A DNA stretch of 64,000 nucleotides from Salinibaculum sp. SYNS191 (GTDB taxonomy: Archaea > Halobacteriota > Halobacteria > Halobacteriales > Haloarculaceae): positions 3,348,001 to 3,412,000 of the forward strand of contig NZ_CP147838.1 in NCBI RefSeq assembly GCF_037338445.1. Direction: 5' to 3'. The position numbers were made by a program, and so were the translations under genes. The notes beneath the pieces were generated by a model, which worked only from the letters and a program-made list of their open reading frames with translations, had not been told where the DNA came from and did no database searches. Of this stretch, positions 44,685-52,636 are shown piece by piece (position 1 is the first letter of the stretch; every line of letters starts with the position of its first letter).

Positions 44685-47600
44685 TCACTCGCCCCACTGG
44701 CGCTGTGTCTTGGGGCGTTCGGCGATGTCCTGCACGGCGAGTGGCTGGTCGGCGGAGTTGATGGCCTCCAGGGCCGCCTCGGCGCTCTCGATGGTCGAGA
44801 AGTACGTGATGGTCTCGTCCACGCAGGTCCCCAGGACGTCGCGGTCCCGCGAGACGACGAGGTCGATCTCCTCGTTGTGGAGTTTCTCCTGGAGTTCCTC
44901 GTCGCCGAAGTCGTCCAGGTCGTGGACGTCGAAGTGCTCCTCGAAGCCGAGCACGGGCAGGTCGACGATGGCGGTGCCCGAAAGCGGGATGGGCTTGCCG
45001 ACGCTCATCTGGGCCTTCTGGTAGGCCTTGCCGAAGGAGCCGGCGGTGCCCATGACCTCGCCCGTGGACTTCATTTCCGGGCCGAGGCGCGGGTCGCTGC
45101 CCGGCAGGCGGTCGAAGGGCAGGACAACCTCCTTGACGGAGACCTGGTCGGGAATGTGCTCCTCGTAGTCGAGTTCGTCGAGGCTCGCGCCGGCCATGAC
45201 CTTCGCCGCAATCTTCGCCAGCGGAACGCCCGTCGTCTTGGCGATGAACGGAACGGTACGCGAGGAGCGCGGGTTCGCTTCGAGGACGTACACCTCGCCG
45301 TCGCGGACGGCAAGCTGGACGTTCAGCAGGCCGACGGTCTCCAGCGCCTCGGCGATGTCTTCGGCGATTTCGCGGATGCGCGGCATGACGTCCTTGATCT
45401 CCTGCGAGCGGGGCGGAATCATGCAGGCGGAGTCCCCGGAGTGGACGCCGGCGGTCTCGACGTGCTCCATGACGCCGCCGATGAGCACGTCGTCCTCGTC
45501 GGCGACGGCGTCGACGTCCAGTTCCACCGCGTCCGCGAGGAAGTCGTCCACGAGGATGGGCTTGTCCGGGGAGACGCGAACGGCCTCCTCGATGTAGGTC
45601 TGGAGGTCCTCGTCGTTGTAGACGACGTCCATCGCGCGCCCGCCCAGCACGTAGGAGGGGCGTACGAGCACCGGGTAGCCGATGTCGTGGGCCAGTTCCA
45701 GCGCCTCCTCCTCGCTGGTCGCGGAGCCACCCTCGGCCTGTGCGATGCCGAGTTCGTCCATCAGCTGGTTGAACCGGTCGCGGTCCTCCGCGAGGTCCAT
45801 CGCGTCGACGGACGTACCCATAATATCGCAGTCGAGGTCGCGCCGGGCGAGTTCCTCCTCCAGCGGGTGGCCGATGTCGACGGAGGTCTGGCCGCCGAAC
45901 TGGACCATCACGCCGTCCGCGTTGGTCGCCTCGATGACGTCGGCAACCTCCTCGGCGGTGACCGGTTCGAAGAACAGGCCGTCCGAGGTGTCGTAGTCCG
46001 TCGACACCGTCTCGGGGTTGTTGTTGACGACGTGGGCGTCGATGCCAAGCTCTTCGAGGGCGTTGACGGCGTGGACCGAGCAGTAGTCGAACTCGACGCC
46101 CTGCCCGATACGGATGGGGCCGCCGCCGACCACGACGACGCTCTCGACGTCGCGGTCGACCTGGAGTTCGTCGCGGTGCAGTTCCGAGATGGGGTCCCGC
46201 GTCGAGTAGTAGTACGGCGTCGTCGCGGCGAACTCGCCGGCACAGGTGTCGACCAGTTTGAAGTCGCGGTCGACCGTCGCGTCGTCCACTGTGTCGAGGT
46301 CCGCCGCGGTCCCACCGTCGGCCTGTGGCGTGCCCGCTTCGCTGCCTTCCACGGCACCGCGCGAGTCCAGCAGGCGGTCCGGCAGCCAGGACGCGTGCGT
46401 GTCGTCGAAGTCGCCGCCCGCGAGAGCGGTAATCTCGTGGTCGGTGAAACCGGCCTCCGCAGCGGTCTGGAACTCGCCGGCGGCGGCCGCCTCGGCGGCG
46501 TCGGCGACGCGCTCGTAGCGCTCGACGTACCACTCGCGGATTTCCGTCAGTTCGGAGACTTCCTCGACGCTGTAGCCGCGCTCGAAGGCCTCGAACATCG
46601 CGTACGGGCGGTCGGGCGTCGGGCGGACGAGGTACTTCTCTTCGAGTTCCTCGTCGCTAATCTCGCTCCAGTCTGCGGCGGGGTTGTACTCCGTCGACCG
46701 CAGTGCCTTCAGCAGCGACTCCTCGAAGGTCCGGCCGATGGCCATCGCCTCGCCCGTCGACTTCATCGCTGGCCCGAGTTCGAACTCCACGTCGCGGAAC
46801 TTGTCCTTGGGCCAGCGCGGTATCTTGGTCACGACGTAGTCGATGGCCGGTTCGAAGGCGGCGGTCGTCTCGCCGGTAATCTCGTTCTCGATTTCGTGGA
46901 GGCGCTTGCCGAGTGCGACCTTCGCGGTGACGCGGGCGATGGGGTAGCCCGTCGCCTTCGAGGCCAGCGCCGAGGACCGGGAGACGCGGGGGTTGACCTC
47001 GACGACGCGGTACTCGCCGCCGGGCGTGCCGTCGTCCTGCCAGGCGAACTGGATGTTACAGCCGCCCTGGATACCGAGTTCGCGGATGACCTTCAGGGCC
47101 GTGTCGCGCATGTCCTGGTGGCCTTCGTCGGGGATGACCTGGCTGGGCGTGACGACGGTGGACTCGCCGGTGTGGATGCCCATCGGGTCCAGGTTCTCCA
47201 TGTTGCAGATGATGATACAGGAGTCGTCGGCGTCCCGCATGACCTCGTACTCCAGTTCGATCCAGCCGTCGATGGACTCCGTAATCATCACGCGGTTGTC
47301 CCGCGAGAGGCGCAGGCCCTTCCTGACGGCTTCCTTCAGTTCGTCCATGTCGTCGATGACGCCCGACCCGGCACCGCCGAGCGTGTACGTCGTCCGCATG
47401 ATGACGGGGAGCCCGCCGACGGCCTCGACGGCCTCCTCCACCTCGTCCATGCTCTCGATGGTGACGGACTCGGGGACCGGCTCGTCGATGGACTCCATCC
47501 GCTGGCGGAACTGGTCGCGGTCCTCCGTGGCGTAGATGGTGTCCAGCGGCGTCCCCATGACGTCGACGTCGTGTTCGTCGAGGACGCCCTCCTCGGCGAG

Positions 47601-47897
47601 TTCCGCGGTGACGTTGAGGCCGGTCTGGCCGCCAAGCCCGGCGATGACGCCGTCGGGCTGTTCCTTCCGGATGATTTCGGCGATGGCTTCGGTGTTGATG
47701 GGCTCGATGTACACCTCGTCGGCCATCTCCGGGTCCGTCATGATGGTCGCGGGGTTCGAGTTCACCAGGACGACTCGCGCGCCCTCCTCGCGGAGCGCGC
47801 GACACGCCTGCGCACCCGAGTAGTCGAACTCGGCCGCCTGACCGATCTTTATTGGCCCGCTACCGATGAGCAGTATCGTCCGGTCCTCGCCCTTCAT
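44685..47897 (-). CDS. carB: Carbamoyl-phosphate synthase large subunit
   Basis: A 1070-residue subunit with two ATP-grasp halves (first RTILLIGSGPIKIGQAAEFDY, second VVVVGGGPIRIGQGVEFDY) and a C-terminal MGS-like allosteric domain (about 950-1070). The first half makes carboxyphosphate and the second phosphorylates carbamate. A flexible acidic insert (EGSEAGTPQADGGTAADLD) lies between the oligomerisation domain and the second half, typical of halophilic versions. The gene faces carA across the CHAT cassette, and a CGAATTTCG motif and TATA-like box precede it as they do carA. Confidence 0.97.
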   Translation of the reverse strand: MKGEDRTILLIGSGPIKIGQAAEFDYSGAQACRALREEGARVVLVNSNPATIMTDPEMADEVYIEPINTEAIAEIIRKEQPDGVIAGLGGQTGLNVTAELAEEGVLDEHDVDVMGTPLDTIYATEDRDQFRQRMESIDEPVPESVTIESMDEVEEAVEAVGGLPVIMRTTYTLGGAGSGVIDDMDELKEAVRKGLRLSRDNRVMITESIDGWIELEYEVMRDADDSCIIICNMENLDPMGIHTGESTVVTPSQVIPDEGHQDMRDTALKVIRELGIQGGCNIQFAWQDDGTPGGEYRVVEVNPRVSRSSALASKATGYPIARVTAKVALGKRLHEIENEITGETTAAFEPAIDYVVTKIPRWPKDKFRDVEFELGPAMKSTGEAMAIGRTFEESLLKALRSTEYNPAADWSEISDEELEEKYLVRPTPDRPYAMFEAFERGYSVEEVSELTEIREWYVERYERVADAAEAAAAGEFQTAAEAGFTDHEITALAGGDFDDTHASWLPDRLLDSRGAVEGSEAGTPQADGGTAADLDTVDDATVDRDFKLVDTCAGEFAATTPYYYSTRDPISELHRDELQVDRDVESVVVVGGGPIRIGQGVEFDYCSVHAVNALEELGIDAHVVNNNPETVSTDYDTSDGLFFEPVTAEEVADVIEATNADGVMVQFGGQTSVDIGHPLEEELARRDLDCDIMGTSVDAMDLAEDRDRFNQLMDELGIAQAEGGSATSEEEALELAHDIGYPVLVRPSYVLGGRAMDVVYNDEDLQTYIEEAVRVSPDKPILVDDFLADAVELDVDAVADEDDVLIGGVMEHVETAGVHSGDSACMIPPRSQEIKDVMPRIREIAEDIAEALETVGLLNVQLAVRDGEVYVLEANPRSSRTVPFIAKTTGVPLAKIAAKVMAGASLDELDYEEHIPDQVSVKEVVLPFDRLPGSDPRLGPEMKSTGEVMGTAGSFGKAYQKAQMSVGKPIPLSGTAIVDLPVLGFEEHFDVHDLDDFGDEELQEKLHNEEIDLVVSRDRDVLGTCVDETITYFSTIESAEAALEAINSADQPLAVQDIAERPKTQRQWGE

Positions 47898-47921
47898 TAC
47901 CCGGTCGAAGCCTGCACATCG

Positions 47922-47929
47922 TAATAAGC
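47922..47929 (-). promoter_or_regulatory. TATA-like box for carB
   Basis: GCTTATTA on the minus strand 25-32 bases before the carB ATG, similar in sequence and spacing to that of carA (CTTATCAA). Confidence 0.45.
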
Positions 47930-47956
47930 CCGGCGATAGAGTACGAACATCGAAGC

Positions 47957-47965
47957 CGAATTTCG
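47957..47965. promoter_or_regulatory. Candidate operator upstream of carB shared with carA
   Basis: CGAATTTCG, identical to the core of the palindrome upstream of carA (37777-37785) and similarly placed, 60-68 bases before the carB start. Confidence 0.4.
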
Positions 47966-48103
47966 AATATCGTATTGTGGTGGCCTACCACGGTGTCGCC
48001 TCGCACGGTCCGGTCTGGACGGAGAGGACTCTCCGGTGACTGTCGAACGGTCGATAGCAGCAGAACTGTCGGGGCGGCACTGGGGTGGCCGTGGACCCGC
48101 CGG

Positions 48104-48334
48104 TCAGTTGTTCTCGTCGACGAACCGGTAGCGGTAGGGCTGGTCGCGGATGACCTCCACGTCGCCGGTCTCCTCCCGCCGCCCGAGGACCGTCGCGACG
48201 CGGTGGGCGCTGTCGAAATCCTCGCCGTGCTCTTCGAGCAGGTCGAGAATCTCCCGGGCCGTCAGCGGGCCGTCGTGGTCGGCGTCCTCGAGCACGGACC
48301 TGATGCGCTCGAACTCGCCGTGACGTATCGCCAT
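48104..48334 (-). CDS. Small winged-helix-like haloarchaeal protein
   Basis: A 76-residue protein (REILDLLEEHGEDFDSAHRVATVLGRREETGDVEVI) whose helical content and size fit a small winged-helix domain of the kind haloarchaea use as regulators. No further motifs. It lies alone with about 200 bases on each side. Confidence 0.65.
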   Translation of the reverse strand: MAIRHGEFERIRSVLEDADHDGPLTAREILDLLEEHGEDFDSAHRVATVLGRREETGDVEVIRDQPYRYRFVDENN

Positions 48335-48485
48335 GTTCCTACTCTATACCTGCATCCTCATTAAACGGCGTCAGACACGCGTCAGACGGCCGTTCTCGCC
48401 GAACCGAGGGACGGCGACGGGTCGGGTTCGTGTGCCACTCTGTCATACGGTTTCGCTGTCGGCTGACGGCCACCGGACCGACGCG

Positions 48486-48531
48486 GCGTCCGTTCCCTCA
48501 CCAATTTGGCGTCCGCTACCTCATCAGTTTG
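48486..48531 (+). repeat. Tandem 23-base repeat upstream of a hydrolase gene
   Basis: Two head-to-tail copies (GCGTCCGTTCCCTCACCAAT.. and GCGTCCGCTACCTCATCAGT..) agree at 19 of 23 positions and end about 38 bases before the hydrolase ATG. They might be paired operator sites or a chance duplication. Confidence 0.4.
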
Positions 48532-48568
48532 GGGCGACCGTTTTCGACCGCGGGCGACTAGAACGGGT

Positions 48569-49411
48569 ATGAACAGCGAGGAGAGTGCGAGCATTGACAG
48601 CGAGGAGAACCCGGGCGCGGCGATGTACCGCTACCGGACCGACACACTGGTCGACGACCGCGGCGAGGGACCGGTTCTGCTGTGTCTCCACGGGACGCTC
48701 ATGGACCGGACGATGTTCGACCCGCAGGCAGCGGCGTTAGCAGACGAGTACCGCGTCGTCTCCTACGACCTGCGGGCCCGCACCGACCGCTGGCAGGGCC
48801 CCTACGACCTCGACGACTTAGTCGAGGACTGCCGTGTCGTGCTGGACGCGCTCGACGTCGACTCCTGCGTTCTGGCGGGCATGTCGATGGGTGGCTTCGT
48901 CGCCGTCCGCTTCGCGCTCGCCCACCTCGACCGCCTCGACGGACTCGTGCTCGTCGACTCGATGGCCGAGGCCTACACCGAGGAGGAACGCGCGGAGTAC
49001 GGCGGCCTGGCCGAGGGCGCCCGCGGGGCCGACCGGATGCCGCTGGAGATGGCCGAGATGTCCGCCGACCTGATGTTCTCCGAGCGCGCCCACGCGGAGC
49101 AGGCCGACCTCGTCCAGCACTGGGTCGACCGCTGGCACACCTACCCTGGCGACGCCGTCGCCGCAGAAATCGAGTCCTGGCGCACCGAACCGGGCGTCCT
49201 CGACGAACTCGACGCAGTCGACGTCCCGGCGCTGGCGATTCACGGCGAGGAAGACCAGTCGATTCCGCCCGAGCGCGCCCGCCGCACCGTGGACGCGCTC
49301 CCGCAGGGTCGGATGGAACTGGTGCCCGGTGCCGGACACCCCTCGAATCTGGAGCGACCCGAGGAAGTCACTGCGCATCTACGTGACTTCCTCGCCGAGG
49401 TCTACGAGTAA
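48569..49411 (+). CDS. Alpha/beta hydrolase
   Basis: A 280-residue hydrolase with LCLHGTLMDRTMF at the front, the nucleophile elbow GMSMGG (Ser106), the acid in HGEEDQSIPPERA and the His in PGAGHPSNLERP. Similar to 3-oxoadipate enol-lactonase-like and other small esterases; substrate unknown. The first 18 residues are Ser/Glu-rich; MYRYRT (residue 19) is an alternative start. Confidence 0.88.
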   Translation: MNSEESASIDSEENPGAAMYRYRTDTLVDDRGEGPVLLCLHGTLMDRTMFDPQAAALADEYRVVSYDLRARTDRWQGPYDLDDLVEDCRVVLDALDVDSCVLAGMSMGGFVAVRFALAHLDRLDGLVLVDSMAEAYTEEERAEYGGLAEGARGADRMPLEMAEMSADLMFSERAHAEQADLVQHWVDRWHTYPGDAVAAEIESWRTEPGVLDELDAVDVPALAIHGEEDQSIPPERARRTVDALPQGRMELVPGAGHPSNLERPEEVTAHLRDFLAEVYE

Positions 49412-49426
49412 CTGACCGCTGCTCCG

Positions 49427-49960
49427 CTAAATCGCGGTGTCGTGTTCGGTTTCGAGGTTGCGCTCGGCGCGGTACTCCTCGACGAATGCGGCGACGTCGA
49501 ACTCCTGCATCTGTTTCTCGAACTCGCCCATCGCGGTCCCGTCCTCAGCGTGGCTGACGGCGTGTTCCATCAGTTCCACCAGCAACTCGACGGCGATTTC
49601 GTGGAGCCGCCGCGAGTCGATGTCGGCAACCCACACCAGCGCGTAGCCAACGTGCCCGTCGTCGGAGAGGTCCGCGCTGACTATCTCCTCGGGGAACTCC
49701 TCGCGAATCATCCCCATCAGGTGGGCGGTCGTGAACTCGTCGAAGTCGTCGGCGGTGTCGACGGTCTGCCGGAGGATGTCGACCATGAACTCGGGAACGA
49801 ACCGCGAGAGCGGGTGGATGTCCATCACGACAGCGTGACTCTCCCCGCAGGAACAGTCGAACTCGCGGACCCCCAGGTCAAGGTCGTAGGCGCGGACCGT
49901 CCTCCCGCAGGGCAGGTCGAGTTCTTCGCTCGCCCCGCCCGGAACGCCTGGCTCTGCCAT
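49427..49960 (-). CDS. DUF5815-type haloarchaeal protein
   Basis: A 177-residue soluble acidic protein of a family I recall as DUF5815 (LGVREFDCSCGESHAVVMDIH, VPEFMVDILRQTVDTADD). A CxC pair and His suggest metal binding. It converges with the hydrolase gene and begins 63 bases after the end of the acidic gene upstream. Confidence 0.7.
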   Translation of the reverse strand: MAEPGVPGGASEELDLPCGRTVRAYDLDLGVREFDCSCGESHAVVMDIHPLSRFVPEFMVDILRQTVDTADDFDEFTTAHLMGMIREEFPEEIVSADLSDDGHVGYALVWVADIDSRRLHEIAVELLVELMEHAVSHAEDGTAMGEFEKQMQEFDVAAFVEEYRAERNLETEHDTAI

Positions 49961-50023
49961 TGCCCTCCGTACGGTGCTCCGGTGGATAAAGACCGCGGAA
50001 CCGGCTGCTCGTTCCGGGCCGGG

Positions 50024-50401
50024 CTACTCCTCCTCGTCGCGGTCCTTCTCCAGTTCCATCGGTTCGACGTCCTCCTCGTCGGTCACGGCCCTGTCCGTCT
50101 CGTCCTCGGCAGTTTCTCGTTGCTCGTCCTGGCCGCCGCTCGTTTCCCAGTCGGTCCCCTCTGCGTCGTCTTTCTCCACGGCCTCGGCTTCGTCGTGGTC
50201 GTCCTCGCCTTCGACGTCCGCGTCATCACTCTCCCGTGTTTCGACTTCGACTTCGATTTCGGCCTCGATTTCCAGGCCGTCGGTTTCGAGTTCTACCTCC
50301 GCCTCTCGCGGGTCGTCCAGTTCTGCCTCCAGTTCGTCCGAATCCACTTCGACTTCGACCTCTACCTCGACGTCGACGTTCGTGTCGCTGGGCATACCCA
50401 A
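50024..50401 (-). CDS. Highly acidic low-complexity protein
   Basis: A 125-residue frame of almost only Glu, Asp, Val, Ala and Thr (VDVEVEVEVEVDSDELEAE, then LEIEAEIEVEVETRESDDAD), with alternating V-E repeats. It has a plausible start (ATG 50401 or 50395) but no recognisable domain. It may be a real disordered protein or a coding-like artefact of GC-rich repeats. Confidence 0.5.
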   Translation of the reverse strand: MGMPSDTNVDVEVEVEVEVDSDELEAELDDPREAEVELETDGLEIEAEIEVEVETRESDDADVEGEDDHDEAEAVEKDDAEGTDWETSGGQDEQRETAEDETDRAVTDEEDVEPMELEKDRDEEE

Positions 50402-50462
50402 TGTATCGTCTGGGACGCGGAAAACGGGAGGGGTCGCTCGTCTCAGCGTTTTGAGGTAGTGC

Positions 50463-50515
50463 CTCCGGCCTCAACGAGCGACCGAAGCGTAGCGAAGGGA
50501 GCGAGTAGGCCGGAG
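50463..50515. repeat. Inverted repeat left of tnpB
   Basis: CTCCGGCCT (50463-50471) and AGGCCGGAG (50507-50515) are perfect 9-base arms around a 35-base loop full of GAGCG/GAAGCG motifs. It may mark the left end of the tnpB element or be a terminator-like scattered repeat. Confidence 0.45.
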
Positions 50516-50570
50516 AGGAAACCGATACGGTACGACGCAACCGGCATACTGCGACCGCCCGATTCCCGAA

Positions 50571-50580
50571 TGTATAAGTA
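50571..50580 (+). promoter_or_regulatory. TATA-like box for tnpB
   Basis: TGTATAAGTA 28-37 bases before GTG 50608. Confidence 0.5.
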
Positions 50581-50607
50581 CCGTCTATCCCTCTCTGAAG
50601 TATAGGC

Positions 50608-51852
50608 GTGCGTCGTACTGCCGTCGTGAAACTCGCCGTTTCTGACGAGCACCGCGGCGCACTCCACCGAACTGCTGAGCAATACCTGTACTGCGCGAAC
50701 CGAACCAGCGACTACTGTTGGTCCGACATCTCATACACCGAGTGCAAGACCAACAAACGGGAGGTTCGGGACGCGCTCTACTCCGAACTCCGAGAGGAAA
50801 CGGACCTACAGGCACAACTCGTTCAAGCCGCCATTCGCCGCGCGGTCGAAGCCGTCAAAGGCGTTGTCGAACGCTGGAAGAAGAGACAGCGAGTCTCCCA
50901 ACCGACGTTTACCGCTGAGACGATGGACTACGACACGCGAAGCGCGACCTTCTACCGCGACAAGGTGTCGCTGGCAACTGTTGAGGGTCGGGTCGAACCG
51001 TCGTTTGTTCTCCCGGCAGACAGTCCGACGCCCTATGAGCGATACGTACTCTCCGAAGACTACGAGTTCCGCGAGAGTACGCTTCGGTACGACGCGGCAA
51101 CAGACGAGTTCTACCTCAACATCTCGACTCGACGGATTGACGGCGATGGCGCAGAGGTTCCGGCAGATACCGGGCACCCCGATCAAACGGTCCTCGGTAT
51201 CGACCTCGGCGTTAACTCCCTCGCCGTCTCCTCAACCGGGCGCTTCTGGGAGGGAAACGACTACGACCACTGGTGCCGCGAGTTCGAGAAGCGACGTGGG
51301 AAGATGCAACAGCGCGGCACACAAGCCGCACACAACGCTCTGCTCCGACTCGGCAAGCGTGAAGAAGCATGGCGGAAACAGTACATCCACACCGTCGCCA
51401 ATGAACTTGTCGCGGAAGCCGTTGAACACGACTGCGACGTTATCGTGTTCGAGGACCTAACGGACATCCGCGAACGGCTTCCGCAGGCGAAGTGGCACCA
51501 TGTATGGGCGTTCCGACGCCTATTCGAGTACGTTGCGTATAAAGCACCAGACCACGGTGTCTCCGTTGAGCAAGTCGAGCCGAACCACACGTCTCAACGC
51601 TGTTCTCGGACGGACTGTGGGTTCACGCACGACGATAATCGTCACGGAGAACACTTCTGTTGCCAGAAGTGCGGCTACGAGGTGAACGCGGACTACAACG
51701 CCGCGAAGAACATCGGGCTACGATACGCTCGGAAGCGGACACACAGACTCCGTTCCTCGCCCAAGTCGGGGAGCGGAGACGCAGAAGTAAACCTGCGTAT
51801 AAATGGTGGGACGTTGAACGGCAAGAGTCACCAGCCTATTGCTGGCGATTGA
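50608..51852 (+). CDS. tnpB: RNA-guided endonuclease TnpB
   Basis: A 414-residue TnpB (IS200/IS605, IS1341-type). The RuvC residues are D199 (VLGIDLGVNSLAV), E282 (VIVFEDLTDIRE) and D362 (NADYNAAKNIG), so it looks active. The zinc finger has C332, C337, C352 and C355 (CSRTDCGFT ... CQKCGY). It starts at GTG 50608 behind a TATA box. Such proteins cut DNA next to a short motif using an omega RNA transcribed from the element's right end. Base composition is less GC-biased than in neighbouring genes, in keeping with mobility. Confidence 0.93.
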   Translation: MRRTAVVKLAVSDEHRGALHRTAEQYLYCANRTSDYCWSDISYTECKTNKREVRDALYSELREETDLQAQLVQAAIRRAVEAVKGVVERWKKRQRVSQPTFTAETMDYDTRSATFYRDKVSLATVEGRVEPSFVLPADSPTPYERYVLSEDYEFRESTLRYDAATDEFYLNISTRRIDGDGAEVPADTGHPDQTVLGIDLGVNSLAVSSTGRFWEGNDYDHWCREFEKRRGKMQQRGTQAAHNALLRLGKREEAWRKQYIHTVANELVAEAVEHDCDVIVFEDLTDIRERLPQAKWHHVWAFRRLFEYVAYKAPDHGVSVEQVEPNHTSQRCSRTDCGFTHDDNRHGEHFCCQKCGYEVNADYNAAKNIGLRYARKRTHRLRSSPKSGSGDAEVNLRINGGTLNGKSHQPIAGD

Positions 51853-51924
51853 TTGCTGGGAGTCCACATCAAAGCCCCATCCTCAATGACCGAGGCGCTT
51901 ATGCGCCGAGGGAGTAAGGTGGGG
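51831..51924 (+). ncRNA. Predicted omega RNA (right-end RNA) of tnpB
   Basis: The 3' end of tnpB and following bases form stem-loops: CCAGC-CTATT-GCTGG (51831-51845), then a large hairpin whose outer stem is CCCCATCCT/AGGTGGGG (51875-51883 with 51917-51924) and inner stem GGCGC/GCGCC (51894-51906). The guide would follow directly, reading TAGTTTACGGCC into the DUF7124-type gene. The 5' end of the RNA probably lies further inside tnpB. Confidence 0.6.
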
Positions 51925-51928
51925 TAGT

Positions 51929-52339
51929 TTACGGCCAATCGTCGCGGGTGTCTTCCTCGGCCGCGGCGGTCTCCTCGGCGTCGCCGAGCTCCCAGCCGGC
52001 GGCCTCGGCGGCCTCCTCGACGGAGAGGAACTCCCAGCCGGCAGCCTCGGCCACGTCGGCGTCCTCGTCGGTGGTCCCGATGTAGACGTGGCGCTCGGTG
52101 TCGAACTGCTCTCTGACGTTCTCAAGACTCTCCTCGCGTCCCCGCGGTCCGGAGAAGAAGTCCTGGCGGATGCGGTGCTTGCGGGTGAAGTTCGTCACGA
52201 CGTAGGTGGGTTTCTCGGAGATGACGCCCACGTACTCGCTCCACTGGCGCGCGTTGCTGAACGCCGCGTCGGGTCGCGCGAGTTCCTTCAACGCCTCCAG
52301 GTCGAACGCGAGGGTCATGTCGCTGCTGCCGCCGTCCAT
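51929..52339 (-). CDS. DUF7124-type haloarchaeal protein
   Basis: A 136-residue protein with a conserved front (MTLAFDLEALKELARPDAAF) and ETHRKHRIRQDF-like basic segment, ending in an acidic tail that repeats AEAAGWE(F/L) twice. Family assignment is from memory. Its stop lies 4 bases from the tnpB right-end hairpin, so the element inserted right behind it without breaking it. Confidence 0.65.
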   Translation of the reverse strand: MDGGSSDMTLAFDLEALKELARPDAAFSNARQWSEYVGVISEKPTYVVTNFTRKHRIRQDFFSGPRGREESLENVREQFDTERHVYIGTTDEDADVAEAAGWEFLSVEEAAEAAGWELGDAEETAAAEEDTRDDWP

Positions 52340-52411
52340 ACGCCTGTTTCCGCCGGGCGCGCGCAAAACGGTGTCGAATCGCGAAATTCGCCTCACCCGT
52401 CACACCGGCCG

Positions 52412-52549
52412 CTACGGCCGCCCGGCGAGACACTCGAACAGCCGCCCGCGGTGCCGGCAGGCGAGCAGCGACAGCGCCGCCAGCGCCAGGTGGACCGTCG
52501 TCGCTTCGAGCCCATCGCTCTCCGTGGGGTGTGACCGGGCAAAAATCAC
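52412..52549 (-). CDS. Possible 45-residue hydrophobic protein
   Basis: A frame from GTG 52549 (begins MIFARSHPTESDGLEA, then HLALAALSLLACRHRGRLFE) in the 297-base gap between the DUF7124 and FAD genes. It has a clear hydrophobic core and a Cys pair but no promoter that I can see. Possible but unproven. Confidence 0.3.
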   Translation of the reverse strand: MIFARSHPTESDGLEATTVHLALAALSLLACRHRGRLFECLAGRP

Positions 52550-52636
52550 GGCCGTCGTCCGGACGTGCGACCCGTCGTCGCTACACGTTCGTCCCGTCCC
52601 GGGCGTGGGTCTGGCGGGCTGTCCCGGCTGGACGCG

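Larger units (their letters stand above)
50463..51924 (+). mobile_element. Autonomous tnpB element (IS1341-type)
   Basis: Contains tnpB without tnpA, a left inverted repeat and a right-end hairpin. It lies between the acidic gene and the DUF7124-type gene, whose stop is only 4 bases beyond the right hairpin. The exact ends cannot be fixed without a comparison genome; the given limits are the outermost structures. Confidence 0.6.

Noticed and set aside
44877..47924. 1015-codon plus-strand frame opposite carB
   Set aside because: Antisense of an intact carB; composition is that of a shadow frame.
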